Of a stretch of DNA of 64,000 nt, positions 22,366 through 33,893 are shown piece by piece. The notes beneath the pieces were generated by a model that saw nothing but the letters and a program-made list of their open reading frames with translations, was not told where the DNA came from and made no database searches. Both the position numbers and the translations under genes were made by a program. Origin of the DNA: Monodelphis domestica (taxonomy: Eukaryota > Chordata > Mammalia > Didelphimorphia > Didelphidae); contig NC_077228.1 of the NCBI RefSeq assembly GCF_027887165.1, positions 380,878,492-380,942,491 on the forward strand, given 5' to 3'. Positions within the stretch are counted from its first letter, which is position 1. Each line of letters starts with the position of its first letter.

Positions 22366-22674
22366 GCATCAAGCTTACCTTTTGAGTACTAAGGTTAATT
22401 TGATGTGTATAGGAGAGATTTTATTTGACCCAACAAAAATGCAAAATATATTGATTCCCAAACCAAAAAATATCAACTAATCCTCCACTCTGGTGGTTTT
22501 TCACCTTTCCTCTGGACCTCCACAGTCCACCTGCCTCACAGTTCCACCAAAGGTCTAGGTTTCTCTTTGATAAATTTTAATTGTTTTTGTATCTTTCATG
22601 GGCATATGCCCATGTTTGTGATTCTTCTGTTTTCACCTCTTGTGGATTTCTATCTCTTTAAAAGGATATGCTAA

Positions 22675-22822
22675 GGGGGTAGCTAGGTGGCTCAGTTGAT
22701 AAAGAGCCAGGCCTACAGATGGCAGGTCGTGGGTTCAAATCTAGCCTGAGATAACATAAATCTGCCTTGGAACCAATACTTGGTATTGATTCTAAGACAG
22801 AAGATAAGGGTTTAAAAAACGA
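22675..22822 (+). repeat. Type A CORE-SINE, internally deleted
   Basis: Head and tail are present, but the CORE segment is missing: after 'caaatctagcctgagataac' the sequence jumps to 'ctgccttggaaccaatactt'. Confidence 0.88.
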
Positions 22823-22884
22823 GTTATGCCAAGGAACATGAACTCTATCTTCAACGCGATATCAACTTAATAATATTTATTGAT

Positions 22885-23072
22885 GGGGGCAGCTGAGTGG
22901 CTCAGTGGATTGAGAGTCAGGTCTAGAAACAGGATGTCCTACTTCCTAGCAGTGTGACCCTGGACAAGTCACTTAACCCCCATTGCCTAGCCCTTACCAC
23001 TCTTCTGCCTTGGAACCAATACATATTATTGATTCTAAGATGGAAGGTAAGGGTTTAAAAAAATTTTTTTTA
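22885..23072 (+). repeat. Type A CORE-SINE with TSD
   Basis: Full-length sense copy, flanked by 16-bp direct repeats with two mismatches (22869-22884 and 23073-23088). A segment around the B box is shortened ('ggatgtcctacttccta'). Confidence 0.9.
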
Positions 23073-23435
23073 AATAATGTTCATTGATGTTCAAACAAAA
23101 GCTACCTGAGACCCTGGACAAGGAAAAATCTTCCATAATTCAAGGAATTCTTGCTTTGTTCTGGAGATAATAGAAAAGTTCCTCTTAGTGAATGCACTAA
23201 ATATTCCTACTACACATCAAAATATATTTACCTGTGTTGGGGTCTTATGCCTTTCTTAGATTATAAGATTCATGATAACAAAGACTATTCTATGTTTAAA
23301 CTTTATAGATCTCCCAGCATTTAGTTGTTATCAAATACTGTGTGCCAAACACTGTGCTAAACTTTAAGGATACAAGCACAGGGTCTCAAGGAGCTTACAT
23401 TCTAAAGGGGTAAGATAACACATAAAAAAGAGTTG

Positions 23436-23438
<3 letters not shown>
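23073..23438. other. Intergenic, worn L2/MIR fragment
   Basis: 23330-23410 resembles the sense fragment at 17940 ('tgtgccaaacactgtgctaa', 'aaggagcttacattctaaag'). Confidence 0.45.

Positions 23439-23497
<59 letters not shown>
23439..23497. repeat. (TG)n microsatellite
   Basis: About 29 perfect TG units. Confidence 0.97.
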
Positions 23498-23498
<1 letters not shown>

Positions 23499-23984
23499 GC
23501 ACAGGGATAGAAGAGGAAATAAGGAGGGGTAGATACCAGCACAATAGAATCATGGCAAAATTTGGAGAGTCAGAAGTGGAACTGGGAGAGAATGACAGAT
23601 GCTTGGTTTGGGACATTCCCCAAAATCTAAATTCCAGGAAGAATTTACCAATGAGAGAAGGAAGCTACAGGGGCAGAGGAATGTCCCAGAATGAGAAGGC
23701 CACAGAAACTAAAAGAGCTCCCAGGTGAAAAGGCAGCTGAAGCATAGTGGTAAAGTCCAAAGGGTGAGAAGCAGAGCCAGGACAGGAAGCACAGTGTTCT
23801 GGCTCCCTCAGGCACTTAATAAAGAATTGTTCCTCAGTCTAGAAACTTTTCATGAGAACATTCTATTATGTATAATCATGTTAGTAGATTTTGGAATTAG
23901 AAATTAAGTTTCCCTTACATTTATTTTTAAGCTAATATTTGCCCGAAGTAACTTGGCTAAGTTTTAAATCGATAGGTTCAATAA

Positions 23985-24600
23985 ATGTGTGTATGTAAAA
24001 TACATACACATATAGGTATATATTATATGTATTTATATTTAGTGTACATTATATATTCATATTAAAATATATTAACATACAGGTATGTAATATATAAATT
24101 TATCAACAAAATATATAGAAAACACACATGAAGGTATGTGTATTATGTTGTATACATTGTGTATATTATATATAATTATATATTAAGTATACATACACAC
24201 ATATGTTATATATAATACATCAGTATAAATATATGGAAATATACACACATGTAGGTATATATTATATGCATTTTAAACATTGTGTATATTTAATTATGCA
24301 TTAAATATACATACACATACATCTATTATATGCAATATATCAACATAAATATATGGAAATACCCACATGTAGGTATATATTATATGCATTTTTTATATTG
24401 TGTATATTACATATAATTATACATTAAATATACATACGTATGCAATATATCAACATAAATATATGGAAATATACACATGGGAATATGTTCTATGCATTTT
24501 ATACAGTGTGTATATGATATATAATTATATATTAAATATACATAAACATACACATGCTACATGTAATATATAACTATATCAACATGCCTATACACACATA
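23985..24600. repeat. AT-rich minisatellite, 110-120 bp period
   Basis: The phrase 'atatatggaaat' and its neighbourhood return at 24111-24120 (as atatatagaa), 24229-24240, 24349-24360 and 24459-24470, spacings of 120, 120 and 110 bases. Each unit also holds 'taggtatatattatatgca', 'attgtgtatatt' and 'attaaatatacatac'. About five units can be counted, diverging towards both ends. Confidence 0.85.
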
Positions 24601-24617
24601 CACATAATGAATGTGTG

Positions 24618-24895
24618 TTAGATGGAAACTGGGTGGTACAGCAGATAAAATGCCACGCCTGGAGTCAGGAAGACTCATCTTCCTGCATACAAATCTGGCC
24701 TCAGACACTAACTATGTGACCTTGGGCAAGTCACTTAACCCTGTTTGCCTCACTTTCCTGCTCCGTGTGACTGTGCTAAGCCTTGAGGATATAAATAAAT
24801 TGAGCTGGAGAAGGAAATGGCGAATCACTGCAGTATCTTTGCCAAGAAAAGCCAAACGGGGTCATTCCGACACAACTGAAAATGACTGAACGATG
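24618..24895 (+). repeat. CORE-SINE, type B (Mon1-like), sense
   Basis: Head 'gggtggtacagcagataaaa', 'agtcaggaagactcatcttc', CORE 'tgtgaccttgggcaagtcac', tail 'gagctggagaaggaaatggc' and 'tatctttgccaagaaaagcc'. A short insertion (about 24765-24795) follows the CORE. Confidence 0.87.
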
Positions 24896-25416
24896 AAAGA
24901 GTGTGTGTACACACACGTGTATATATTTACATATGTGAATAGATCGATATATACACACATGTGGATGTATACCTATATATTCTTCAAGGAAAACTCTGTG
25001 TGCTAATAATTTATTGAATGCCAGCACTGCAAGACGAGCCTGATTAGATAATCTGGGGAACAGTCTGCGAGCACCTCCAGTGCAGAAGACAGGTGCCCCG
25101 GACAAGATTCAAGTAGTCTGGATTCAAAACAAAACACAAAAAATCCGGCAGCTGCCGCTTTGAAGTGGGAAGCAGCCAAACAGGTGGCCACGGGGCTGCC
25201 ACCACTTCCGGCTCCTGAGGTGGCAGCAGTTACAAACCACAGCGGAGCGAGGCAGAGTGAGACAAAGGACGCAGGACTCTATGGGGGTTACCAGCAGAGC
25301 TGGTTTGCTGATTGTCACAGGGTAAAGGGGAAGTCTGTTTTCAGGTAAAGAGCCCCTCCCACATGAGCATCCTTCGTCTCCGACCCGGGATCCCGACGCT
25401 CAGGAGAGCCCCAGTA
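24896..25416. other. Intergenic; GC-richer segment at 25.05-25.40 kb
   Basis: After a short (AC/AT) stretch, 25050-25400 has higher GC and scattered CpG ('gccccggacaagattcaag', 'cagcggagcgaggcag', 'cgacccgggatcccgacgct'). No open frame with a recognisable domain. It may be an old LTR or a regulatory segment. Confidence 0.35.
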
Positions 25417-25810
25417 AAATAACAGCTAGCATTTATGTGGGGCTTGAAGCTTTACACAGTGCTTTAGGAATTTGGTCTCATTTATCCCCACAATAACCCT
25501 GGGGGTGGGGTGGGGGAGATTATATTATTAAAGATATTATAATTGAATTATTGTATATTATTGTATATAAAGTATACAACATCAAAGTTAATTCTATATT
25601 ATTATAATATATTGCATAATTAGACAACAGAATATATGATCAATGATTAATAAATGAATATCAATACACTATAAAATTGTGCCTAATAAATATCTAATAA
25701 TATACATAAATTACATATTATTGTATTATTGTACATAAAATTATTATATTATTTAAAATATTGAATCTGAAGCAGAGAAAGAGTAAGCAACTTGCCCAGG
25801 GTTGTATAAG
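25417..25810 (-). repeat. Antisense MIR split by AT-rich expansion
   Basis: 'taacagctagcatttatgtg' to 'cccacaataaccctgggggt' (25417-25510) is the 3' part of an antisense MIR. After about 240 bases of AATTAT-type repeats, 'gcaacttgcccagggttgta' (25788-25807) looks like its CORE. The AT block seems to have expanded inside the SINE. Confidence 0.6.
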
Positions 25811-26136
25811 AGCTTATATTTTAATGGAGAAAATGAGAAGGAGATGAAAAAAGTTGGGGAAAAAGAAAAGTAGCCATAGGGGCATGATTGAGGAGCTGTA
25901 ACGGGATAAGAAACGAAGACATGACTGCCCTGGGAGAGCTCCTTAAAAAGAGAAGCCATCACCAGAGGGAGAAATTAAAGGTACTTCTGAGGTGTGGCAT
26001 TTTATAGCCTTGTTCCTGACTGGAATAAGAGAGACTCTGTCATGGACAAGAAGATTATTTTGAAATTAATAATAAAAAGAATAAAGAATAATAATAAAGG
26101 AAGAAAAATATGCGGGAGAGTGTATGGGACTCACTT
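25811..26136. other. Intergenic, A-rich
   Basis: A-rich sequence with AATAATAA runs near 26068-26100; no gene. Confidence 0.4.
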
Positions 26137-26364
26137 GTTTAGTCATTTTTCAGTTGTTGCTGACTCTTTGTGACCTTATTTGAGATTTTCCTGGCAGATA
26201 CTGGAGTGGTTTACCACATTTCACAGATGAGGAAACTGAGGCAAAGTTAAGAAATTTGCCCAAGGTCACAAGCCAATAAGTGGGAGGCTGAATTTGAACT
26301 CATGAAAATGAGTTCCTGAGTCCAGGCCCAGCATTATATCCGCTGTGCCACCTAGCATGCCCCC
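26137..26364 (-). repeat. CORE-SINE, type B (Mon1-like), antisense
   Basis: 'gttgctgactctttgtgacc', 'cagatactggagtggtttac', 'gatgaggaaactgaggcaaa' and the head 'gctgtgccacctag'. Confidence 0.87.
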
Positions 26365-26704
26365 ACAGCACTCAGTTAATATTGAAATGAAAGCTAACCC
26401 ATAATGCAGTTACTCATGGGAGGGGAAGGAAGCTACAAAGCCCTTCTCTGGTTGCCTTCACAGGGTTCAGGAAGTATATTGCACATTTTTCATTTCTATT
26501 ACACGATAGTATGTGAAAATGTTCTCTGGAATTTTATATTACAAATATATAATGAGTGCATTGCTAGACTATCTCTTATTTTTAAAAATGTTCTCATAGA
26601 AACTGAGAAAATAACTTTAGAGTGGAGGTTATAATTTCTTGATCACATAGCCCCAGATCCCAGAGATATTGTAAGAAAAAGCAATATTTCTTTCTGGCCT
26701 TCCC
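26365..26704. other. Intergenic, nothing recognised
   Basis: No coding or repeat signature that I can name. Confidence 0.4.
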
Positions 26705-26718
26705 CACAGATCCTATTT

Positions 26719-26926
26719 TTTTTTTCTTTTTTTAAACCCTTACTCCCATCTTGGAGTCAATACTCTGCATTGGTTCCAAGGCAGAAGAGTGGTAAGGGCT
26801 AAGCAATTGGGGTCAAGTGACTTGCCCAGGGTCACACAACTGGGAAGTGTCTGAGGTCAAATTTGAACCCAGGACCTCCTATCTCTATGCCTGACTCTCA
26901 ATCCACTGAGCTACCTAGCTGCCCCC
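26719..26926 (-). repeat. Type A CORE-SINE, antisense, with TSD
   Basis: Intact minus-strand copy with a poly-A tail (T run on +). Flanked by CACAGATCCTATTT (26705-26718) and CACAGACTCTATTT (26927-26940), one mismatch. Confidence 0.92.
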
Positions 26927-26940
26927 CACAGACTCTATTT

Positions 26941-27949
26941 CTGTAGCATATGTAAGTTCAGTTTTAGTAGATTACATAATTTGGGGGTCAACAACCCCTA
27001 TCATAACCAATTATGTACTGTAGTTATTTGTATATGTATCAACTCTCCCCTACTAGATTGTAAATTCCCGAAGGGCAAGATTCCATGTTTTGTACCTTAG
27101 AATTGTGGTATTAGAGCTGGAAGGAATCGTAGAGGTCTTTGGAGCTTAACTCATTCATTTCAAAAGTGAGGAAACTGAGGCCAGGGTATAACTTGTCCAG
27201 AGACCTCCTAGGCAAAAGGTAGAAAGAAAACTCCAACACAGGTCTTTGGAACCAAGGCTAGGGCTCTCTCCACTCCAGCCCGCCTTCTCCTTTCCTACAG
27301 GCTATGGCTATCCTGTCCATGAAATATAAATGTTTGACGAATGTTAAATAAATATATGAACCTGGAGAAGGGATTTTAGGGAATGCTGACATGACACACA
27401 TTTTTCTGAGTACAATTCAGGACATGGTCCAATTCTACAACTATTAAACGAATTGCATGAACACTCTAGATGATCCCATTAGGAACAGAAGTAAACAGTG
27501 TCAAAAAGTAATCAGCTTTGGCTTCTTCCTGATGCCAGAAGGCTCATTGCTGAAGACCATGATGGTGAGGTGAGGAAAGGCAGGAAGCTGACCAGACCTG
27601 CAACTGACAGATGGTTGAACCATAGCCTCAACAGAGAAACTCAATAGGTCCACATATATTTCATAAGAGTCCCTGAATATGTATGTACATGGCTGTCTTG
27701 GTCAAAAGAAGATTACTCTGTAAATCTGAAGTACTATTTGTAAAGAATATAGAGAAAAAGGCAGTGGCTTCTAAAGGGTTGATCTTTTTTTTTTTTTTTG
27801 CATACAAAGGAAAAGGTAGAAAAGGGACAACACTATATTTCTTTTATATCTTTTATAGAATGAAAGACTCTCAGGATTGAAACAAATCTCAGAGGTCATC
27901 TAGCTTGCTTTATATCTTAGCAAAAATGCTCTAAAATCCTCTCCCAGTG
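26941..27949. other. Intergenic with one worn MIR
   Basis: 27095-27235 resembles an antisense MIR-type piece ('tagagctggaaggaatcgta', 'gtgaggaaactgaggcc'). A T18 run lies at 27783-27800. Otherwise nothing. Confidence 0.45.
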
Positions 27950-28560
27950 GTCAACTAGTTTCCCCTTAAAGGGTGGGAACTTTTTGATTATCATATCATT
28001 TTTTCCTTTGATAATCTTTTATTTTCCCCTAATTACATGCAAAATAATTTTTTAGTATTCTTTTTAAAAATTTTGAGATCTGAATTTTTTTCTCTTTCCC
28101 CAGCTCTTCCAAGATAGTAAGCCAGCTGATACAGATTTTATATGTGTAATCATGTATAACATTTCCCCATAATTAATCCTTTCATGGAAAAAAACTTGAA
28201 CAAAAAAAGGGAAGAAAGTGAAATATAGTTTGGTCTTGATTCAGACTTCATCAATTCTTTCTCTGAATAGCATTTTTCATCATGAGTCCTTTGGGATTGT
28301 CTTTTGATTGTCTGTTGCTGGAAATAGATAGGCTATTCATAGTTATTTCCCATACAATATTATTGTTACTGTGTACAATATTCTCTTGGTTCTACTTACT
28401 TTACTCTGCGTCAGTTTGTGTGAGATTTGCCAGGGTTGTCTGAAATCCCTCTGCTCATCATTTCTTGTAGCATGATGGTATTCTATTACAATCATATCCA
28501 ATTGATGGGTATCCCCTCTCTTTCCAATTCTTTGCCACCCCAAAACAGCTTCTTTATCCT
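27950..28560 (-). mobile_element. Older L1 3'UTR and 3' end, antisense
   Basis: Minus-strand L1 3' end of an older family than the L1 at position 1: 'gcatttttcatcatgagtcc', 'ttattgttactgtgtacaat', 'tgatgggtatcccctctctt'. The same older type appears at 39900-41240. Confidence 0.8.
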
Positions 28561-28889
28561 ATCTTTTTTATTATGCCAATAAAAGAACTTGATGGAGAAA
28601 TGTTTGTATGCTCATTTATGAGGTTTGAAATATAATGTACTTTCAAGTTCTTTTTTTCCAAAGACCATCACAATATTCACTTAAATTCTTTGTTTAAATG
28701 GAGCAGGGATTCAAATCAAATAAATCAGAAATAGTATTATTTTTCTATTTCTACTACAGATTTTTACCCCTAAATCTCAAAGCATTGTAGGTAGCTAATA
28801 ACAAGGCCATTGTAGAGATGGGTACTATTAACTCACATAGAGGTTAAGAGGTCAAATGTATGGAAGGTTAGGAAAGAAAAATAGAGGAT
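28561..28889. other. Intergenic, nothing recognised
   Basis: AT-rich; no gene. Confidence 0.4.
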
Positions 28890-29095
28890 AATAGATTATT
28901 TTTATTCATGATTATTTTATTTTCTCAGTAATATTTCCCCCAATTATAAGTAGAATCAATTTTTAACATTTGTTTTCTCACATTTTGAGTTCTGAAGTTC
29001 CAAAGTCTTTCCTTCCTTCCCTCTCTCCCCTTCATCTTCCCTGAGATGATAAGCCATTAAATATCAGCTATACATTTTTATTTTTTTAAAACAAC
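28890..29095 (-). mobile_element. Old L1 3' end fragment, antisense
   Basis: 'ttcccccaattataagtag' to 'cttccctgagatgataagcc' matches the L1 3' terminal region at 28010-28120. Confidence 0.6.
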
Positions 29096-29162
29096 CCCAA
29101 TATGAAATGTAATAACAGCAAATATTTCAAGTAGAAGATTAGTTAGTAGTCTTTTTTTTCCA

Positions 29163-29340
29163 GAAAAAAATCCTTACCTTCTGTCTTAGAATCGGTCCTA
29201 AGGCTTCTGAAGAGTTGTGAGGACTAGGCTTGTGTGGTTAAGTGACTTACCCAGGGTCACAATAGTTAGGAGTATCTAAGGTCATATTTGAACCCAGGGC
29301 CCAGGCAAGTTCTTTATCCACTCAGCCATCTAGCTACCCC
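29163..29340 (-). repeat. Type A CORE-SINE, antisense, divergent
   Basis: 'tccttaccttctgtcttaga', 'agtgacttacccagggtcac' and 'cactcagccatctagctacc' are clear; the middle is shortened. Confidence 0.85.
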
Positions 29341-30395
29341 TCGTTAGCAATTCCTATTGTACAATGTCTAATATAGTGCCTTACACATAGTAGACAAATA
29401 TCTACTAATTGAATGTATTTCCTTTAAATTCATACAAGTATGATGATCTTAGGATAATAGATTTAGAGTTGGAAGAAATCTTAGAGGTCCTATGATAAAG
29501 CCTACCCTTACAGATGAGGAAACTGAGGCTATGAGATGATGTGACTTGCCTAAAGTCAAAAAGTAAGTGGTATAGCTAGGATTTGAACCCAGATTTTCTG
29601 ACTTTAAATCCAAATATTTTATCCATTATGCCAGGATTCTTAACTTGGAGTCTTGTGAACTTTAAAAAAATAAACATTTTGATAATCATATTTTAATATA
29701 ATTGCTTTTATTTGCAATCTTACATATCATACTTATGCATTAAAAAACATCAAGGGGTCCATAGGCTTCTCTGGACTGCCAAAAGGGTTCACATTGTACC
29801 AAAAGGTTAAGATTCCCAGCATTGTGCCAATCTTTAAGAACATATTTAAAGTCTAAGAAATTACTGCTTGTTTCTTTTAGCAAAAAGAAGTATTTAGCAT
29901 TAACTGTAGAACACCACAGTCCATTCACTGATGGTATTCTCTTGGATAGGAACCCATGGGAATGTTTGTTGAGCCTCTTATAACCAGTTGGTACATTTAG
30001 ATGAGAGATTAGATACAGCTTGGGAATCCTGATATCAAAATCACTTCAGATGTGAGTAGACATTTCTACTACTATGTTTTTGCTTGGGGGTATTTGACAA
30101 ATGTCATTTTCCTGAAAGGTTAAGGAAACTTATGGAAAATATGTCTCTAGGACAAAGAATTTGACTCCAAGTTGATCATTTAAGTGAAGAAGCAGATTTT
30201 CAGTAAATAATTGTACTAGGGAAATAGGACGAATATGGGTTTGCCTCTGCCATTATATTCCAGCAAACATAGTCCCATTACTTTTAAATGTAACTTACAA
30301 ATAAGTAGTCCATTATTTCTAGCTGATTCTGATGTCTTTGAAATGAATTGCTTACTGAATTGATTGCACCTGTCCCTTTGAAAGTGGACAGAAGA
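29341..30395. other. Intergenic with antisense MIR at 29.47 kb
   Basis: 29465-29635 reads as an antisense MIR-type element ('acagatgaggaaactgaggc', 'gacttgcctaaagtcaaaaa', 'aggatttgaacccagatttt'). The rest is unclassified. Confidence 0.5.
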
Positions 30396-30592
30396 GGGCA
30401 GGCAGCTAGATGGCTCAGTGGATTGAGGGCCAGGCCTAGAGACTGGAGGTCCTGGGTTCAAATCTAGTCTCAGCTACTTACTAGCTGTGTGACCCTGGGC
30501 AAGTCACTTAACCCCCATTGCTTAGATGCCTTGGAATCAATATGTAGTCTTGATTCTAGGACAAGAAGGTAAGGGCTTTAAAAAAAATAATT
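30396..30592 (+). repeat. Type A CORE-SINE, sense
   Basis: Head 'ggcagctagatggctcagtg', CORE 'gtgtgaccctgggcaagtca', A-rich end. About 20 bases around 'cttaccactcttc' are missing. Confidence 0.9.
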
Positions 30593-31784
30593 AGTTAAAA
30601 AAAGAAAGGATGGGACTTTCAGATATAATCCTCTTCTGGAGGATTATATGGAATATATGGAAATTTTGCTAATTGCATTTGATGCTTGTTTAGAATTGTA
30701 AAAAATTAAAATAAAAAAGGAATAAAGGAATTGGGCACAGAAATAAAGGGTATGTGATTTGGAGAGCTAAACAGCATTGTGAGTAGGGATATATATTTAC
30801 ACACATATGTGTATGCATGTAAGCATATATATATACACACATACATAAATAAAACTTGTCCTTTGACTCATCTCGAAATCACCGTCAGTACTCTGTCATG
30901 AATTATACTATTTAAATACAAAAGTTCGGGGGTCTCCTCAAGCTTATTTGAAACAGAACACATGTTGCATCTGTTCTTTGTGAATGTTGACTATTTGGCA
31001 TGGAACTGGGATCTTTTTTCTTTGGCATGATATGATCTCAAAGATTCATTTAATCAAAACATCCATTTTCTTTTCCATTTTGCAGCTTGGGGAGCTGGTC
31101 AGTTTCCTGCACTGATTCTCCTCTGCAATGGCTCCAGGAGGCTCAGTTCCCGGACCCTGTGTGTGCACGAGGGCAGGTGTGGGTGCGCATGTGGGGATGA
31201 ACAGCCAGGAGTCCTAACGGCCACTACGAATTTCAAGACGCATTTTGCCTAGCTGGAAGGGGATAATCATTAAAGTTTCATAAGAAACTGAACTTTCTCA
31301 GGGTAGTCTGCGAAGAGAAGAGGAAGTCTGTACCAAAAACTGCTGCTTAAAAGGCAGTTTCTTATTTCTTTTTAAAAGCACTTCATATGAGCAAAGACTT
31401 TCCTATTAGTTAAAGTGGATAGATGGCATAAATACCATGGTTTAGGGGCAGCAGCAACACCCTGTTCCCTTCTTCCTTGCTTTCTTCCTTCTTTGATTGC
31501 CCACATATCCACTAAACTGCTTAATGAGATGGGTATGTTGAGAGCTTGACAAGAGAGAAAGCAGAGCCATTGAGTTTGGTTTTGTTTCCATTTTCTCTGC
31601 CAAGGAGAATGACCTTTGGACTGGAAAGAACAGAATAAAATTGCCTAAAAGGGAGATGAAATCCAACATAAGTAAAGAGATTTTAAGAACTTGTAGTTTC
31701 CTTTGATGAATCCAAATCATTTGACTCAGATGAACGACCTGTTCAGCTACTGCAAGATCTGTGCAATTGCTGAACCTCTGTCAA
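30593..31784. other. Intergenic, no gene seen
   Basis: A short TA/CA stretch at 30785-30850; a GC-richer patch at 31125-31240. No recognisable coding or repeat unit. Confidence 0.4.
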
Positions 31785-32480
31785 CGATCATTTGAAAGTT
31801 CATGGAGAACAGGAGAGGCCTCCCAGAAGAGAAGAAGGTTGACTATTATTTCAATTTTAAAAAAAGGCAAAAGAATGGAATCTGCAAATGATAAGCTAGC
31901 ATACTCGATTTTGATTCCTGGAAAAATTCTAAGTGATATTATTTTTTTTAAACCCTTACCTTCCATCTTGGAATCAATACTGTGTATTGGTTCCAAGGCA
32001 GAAGAGTGGTAAGGGCTGGGCAATGGGGACCAAGTGACTTGCCTAGGGTCCAGCTAGAAAGTGTCTGAAGCCAGCCTTGAACCTAGGACCTCCCCTCTCT
32101 AGGCCTGGCTCTCAATCCACTGAGCTACGCAGCTGCCCCCTAAGTGATATTATTAAAAAGATGGTTGGCAAACATCTACATAAGAGATGACCACAAAGAA
32201 TGAGCATGGATTGATTAAGAACAAGCCGCACCAGATTAAACTCAATTCCCCAAGCAGATCAGGGGAATGCTGAAAAAAGTTGACTTACATCTTAGCAAAG
32301 CATTTGACAAAGTAACTCATGATAATATTTTTAGCGGGGATGGGGTGGGAATGAAGAGATGAGCATAAAATTAGATCGATTTGAAACTGGTTGAATTGCC
32401 ATGCCAAATTTGGTAGCAGGAGTGACATATGCTATGAATTTAAGCTTGACCCTGTGCTGTTTAACATTCATCAATAACTT
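31785..32480 (+). mobile_element. CR1/L3-type LINE reverse transcriptase remnant, split by a SINE
   Basis: Broken + strand text keeps three blocks in the order expected of a CR1-clade RT: a KKGKRMESAND...LIPGKILSDII block (31855-31943), LHLSKAFDKVTHDNI (32285-32330) and DPVLFNI followed by a frameshifted 'INNLK' (32448-32483). Frameshifts and stops are frequent, as expected of an ancient element. The type A SINE at 31944-32139 sits inside it. Confidence 0.75.
31944..32139 (-). repeat. Type A CORE-SINE, antisense, with TSD
   Basis: Minus-strand copy flanked by a perfect direct repeat CTAAGTGATATTATT (31929-31943 and 32140-32154). It interrupts the CR1-like LINE, so it is younger than it. Confidence 0.95.
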
Positions 32481-32997
32481 AAAGCAGAGATGACAGCCCT
32501 CATTCTCACCATGAATGGGCTACTACTGAGGTGGTGAAGAGTCTTCTGATTGGCTAAGAAACCAAAACTGAGGAATCTCCCCAAAAGATACATTCAGAAA
32601 ACCTCTCTTCTCAGATGACATTGGAGTGAAGAGGGCAGCAGGTTCATGCACAGCACATTCATTTGTCTCTTCGTGTTTGCTTGCCCCTTACCTTGGGCGA
32701 ATGAATATCTGAAAACTGAATGGATCAGGTTTTAACCGTATCAGCTTCAAGAATCAGAAGAGCCATGCATGGTCCCCCTCAGCTAGTGGAATCAGTAGGA
32801 GTTACCCGAGTTGGTAATAGCACTTAATAGCACTAAAAACTGAATCTAGGGAGGAACAAGCTGTTTGATTCAGCCCCAAAGAGGACCAAGCTGATAGGGG
32901 AGACATCACATCCTGTAAGGAATCAGCCCAGTTGAACAAAGAAAGTGGCTACTCCTCTACCATGCCATACTAAGAAGTGAACTTGGCTGGGATTCTG
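32481..32997. other. Intergenic, nothing recognised
   Basis: May continue the CR1-like element for some distance, but I see no further RT motif. Confidence 0.35.
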
Positions 32998-33137
32998 GGA
33001 AGGAAGGAAGGAAGGAAGGAAGGAAGGAAGGAAGGAAGGAAGGAAGGAAGGAAGGAAGGAAGGAAGGAAGGAAGGAAGGAAGGAAGGAAGGAAGGAAGGA
33101 AGGAAGGAAGGAAGGAAGGAAGGAAGGAAGGAAGGAA
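32998..33137. repeat. (GGAA)n microsatellite, about 35 units
   Basis: Perfect tetranucleotide run of 140 bases. GGAA is the core of ETS-family transcription factor sites. Confidence 0.97.
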
Positions 33138-33679
33138 AAAGAAATACTATTCCTAGGGTTTTTTTTAACATTTTAGCATCCCTTACCCCTCCCAAGGCTT
33201 CTTTGAATCCATGGCTTTTCAGAAAATGACTGTTACACTGGTTTTCAGATTTAAATAAAAAGAGATAGAACTTATATATTAAATCAATTGACAACACATG
33301 CACATGCACACACACCAGTCGTAAATTCACAGATGACCAGCAAGTGGCAACCCAGAGGTAACATCAATCCATCAGTCAATCAACTCCACAATGAGTCATA
33401 TGTGAGCAGAAGGTTGCTCCCCAGAACTCTCCAGAGCATGGCCATTTGGAAGGGACCCAGTCAGGGAATACCTATACATACTCCAAGGACTGGTAACTGA
33501 GCACTGTCAGGGAACAGTCTGACTGAATAGATATCAAATATATATATATGCATAAATTGATCTCTATATACTATATCTATATATGTACATATGTTGATAT
33601 ATCTATAGGCATATACACATAAGGATATATTTATAGATATATGCATCTATTGATAGATCTATCTTTAGAGATAGATGTA
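33138..33679. other. Intergenic; AT-rich alternating tract
   Basis: 33535-33680 is a TATA/GATA-rich simple tract. The rest is unclassified. Confidence 0.45.
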
Positions 33680-33689
33680 TACATTTAGG

Positions 33690-33893
33690 GTTTTTTTTTT
33701 TAAACCTTTATCTTCTGTCTTGGAGTCAATACTCTATTAGTTCCAAGGAAGAAGAGTGGTAAGGGCAAGGCAATGGCTGTTAAGTGACTTGCCCAGGGTC
33801 ACACAGCTGGGAAGTGTCGGAGGCCAGATTTGAACCTAGGGCCTCCTGTCTTTAGGCCTGGTTCTCAATCCACTGAGCTACCCAGCTGCCCCC
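33690..33893 (-). repeat. Type A CORE-SINE, antisense, with TSD
   Basis: Intact minus-strand copy flanked by TACATTTAGG (33680-33689 and 33894-33903). Confidence 0.93.

Noticed and set aside
32923..33330. Minus-strand frame with a repeated FLPS motif
   Set aside because: It translates the (GGAA)n microsatellite; not a protein repeat.
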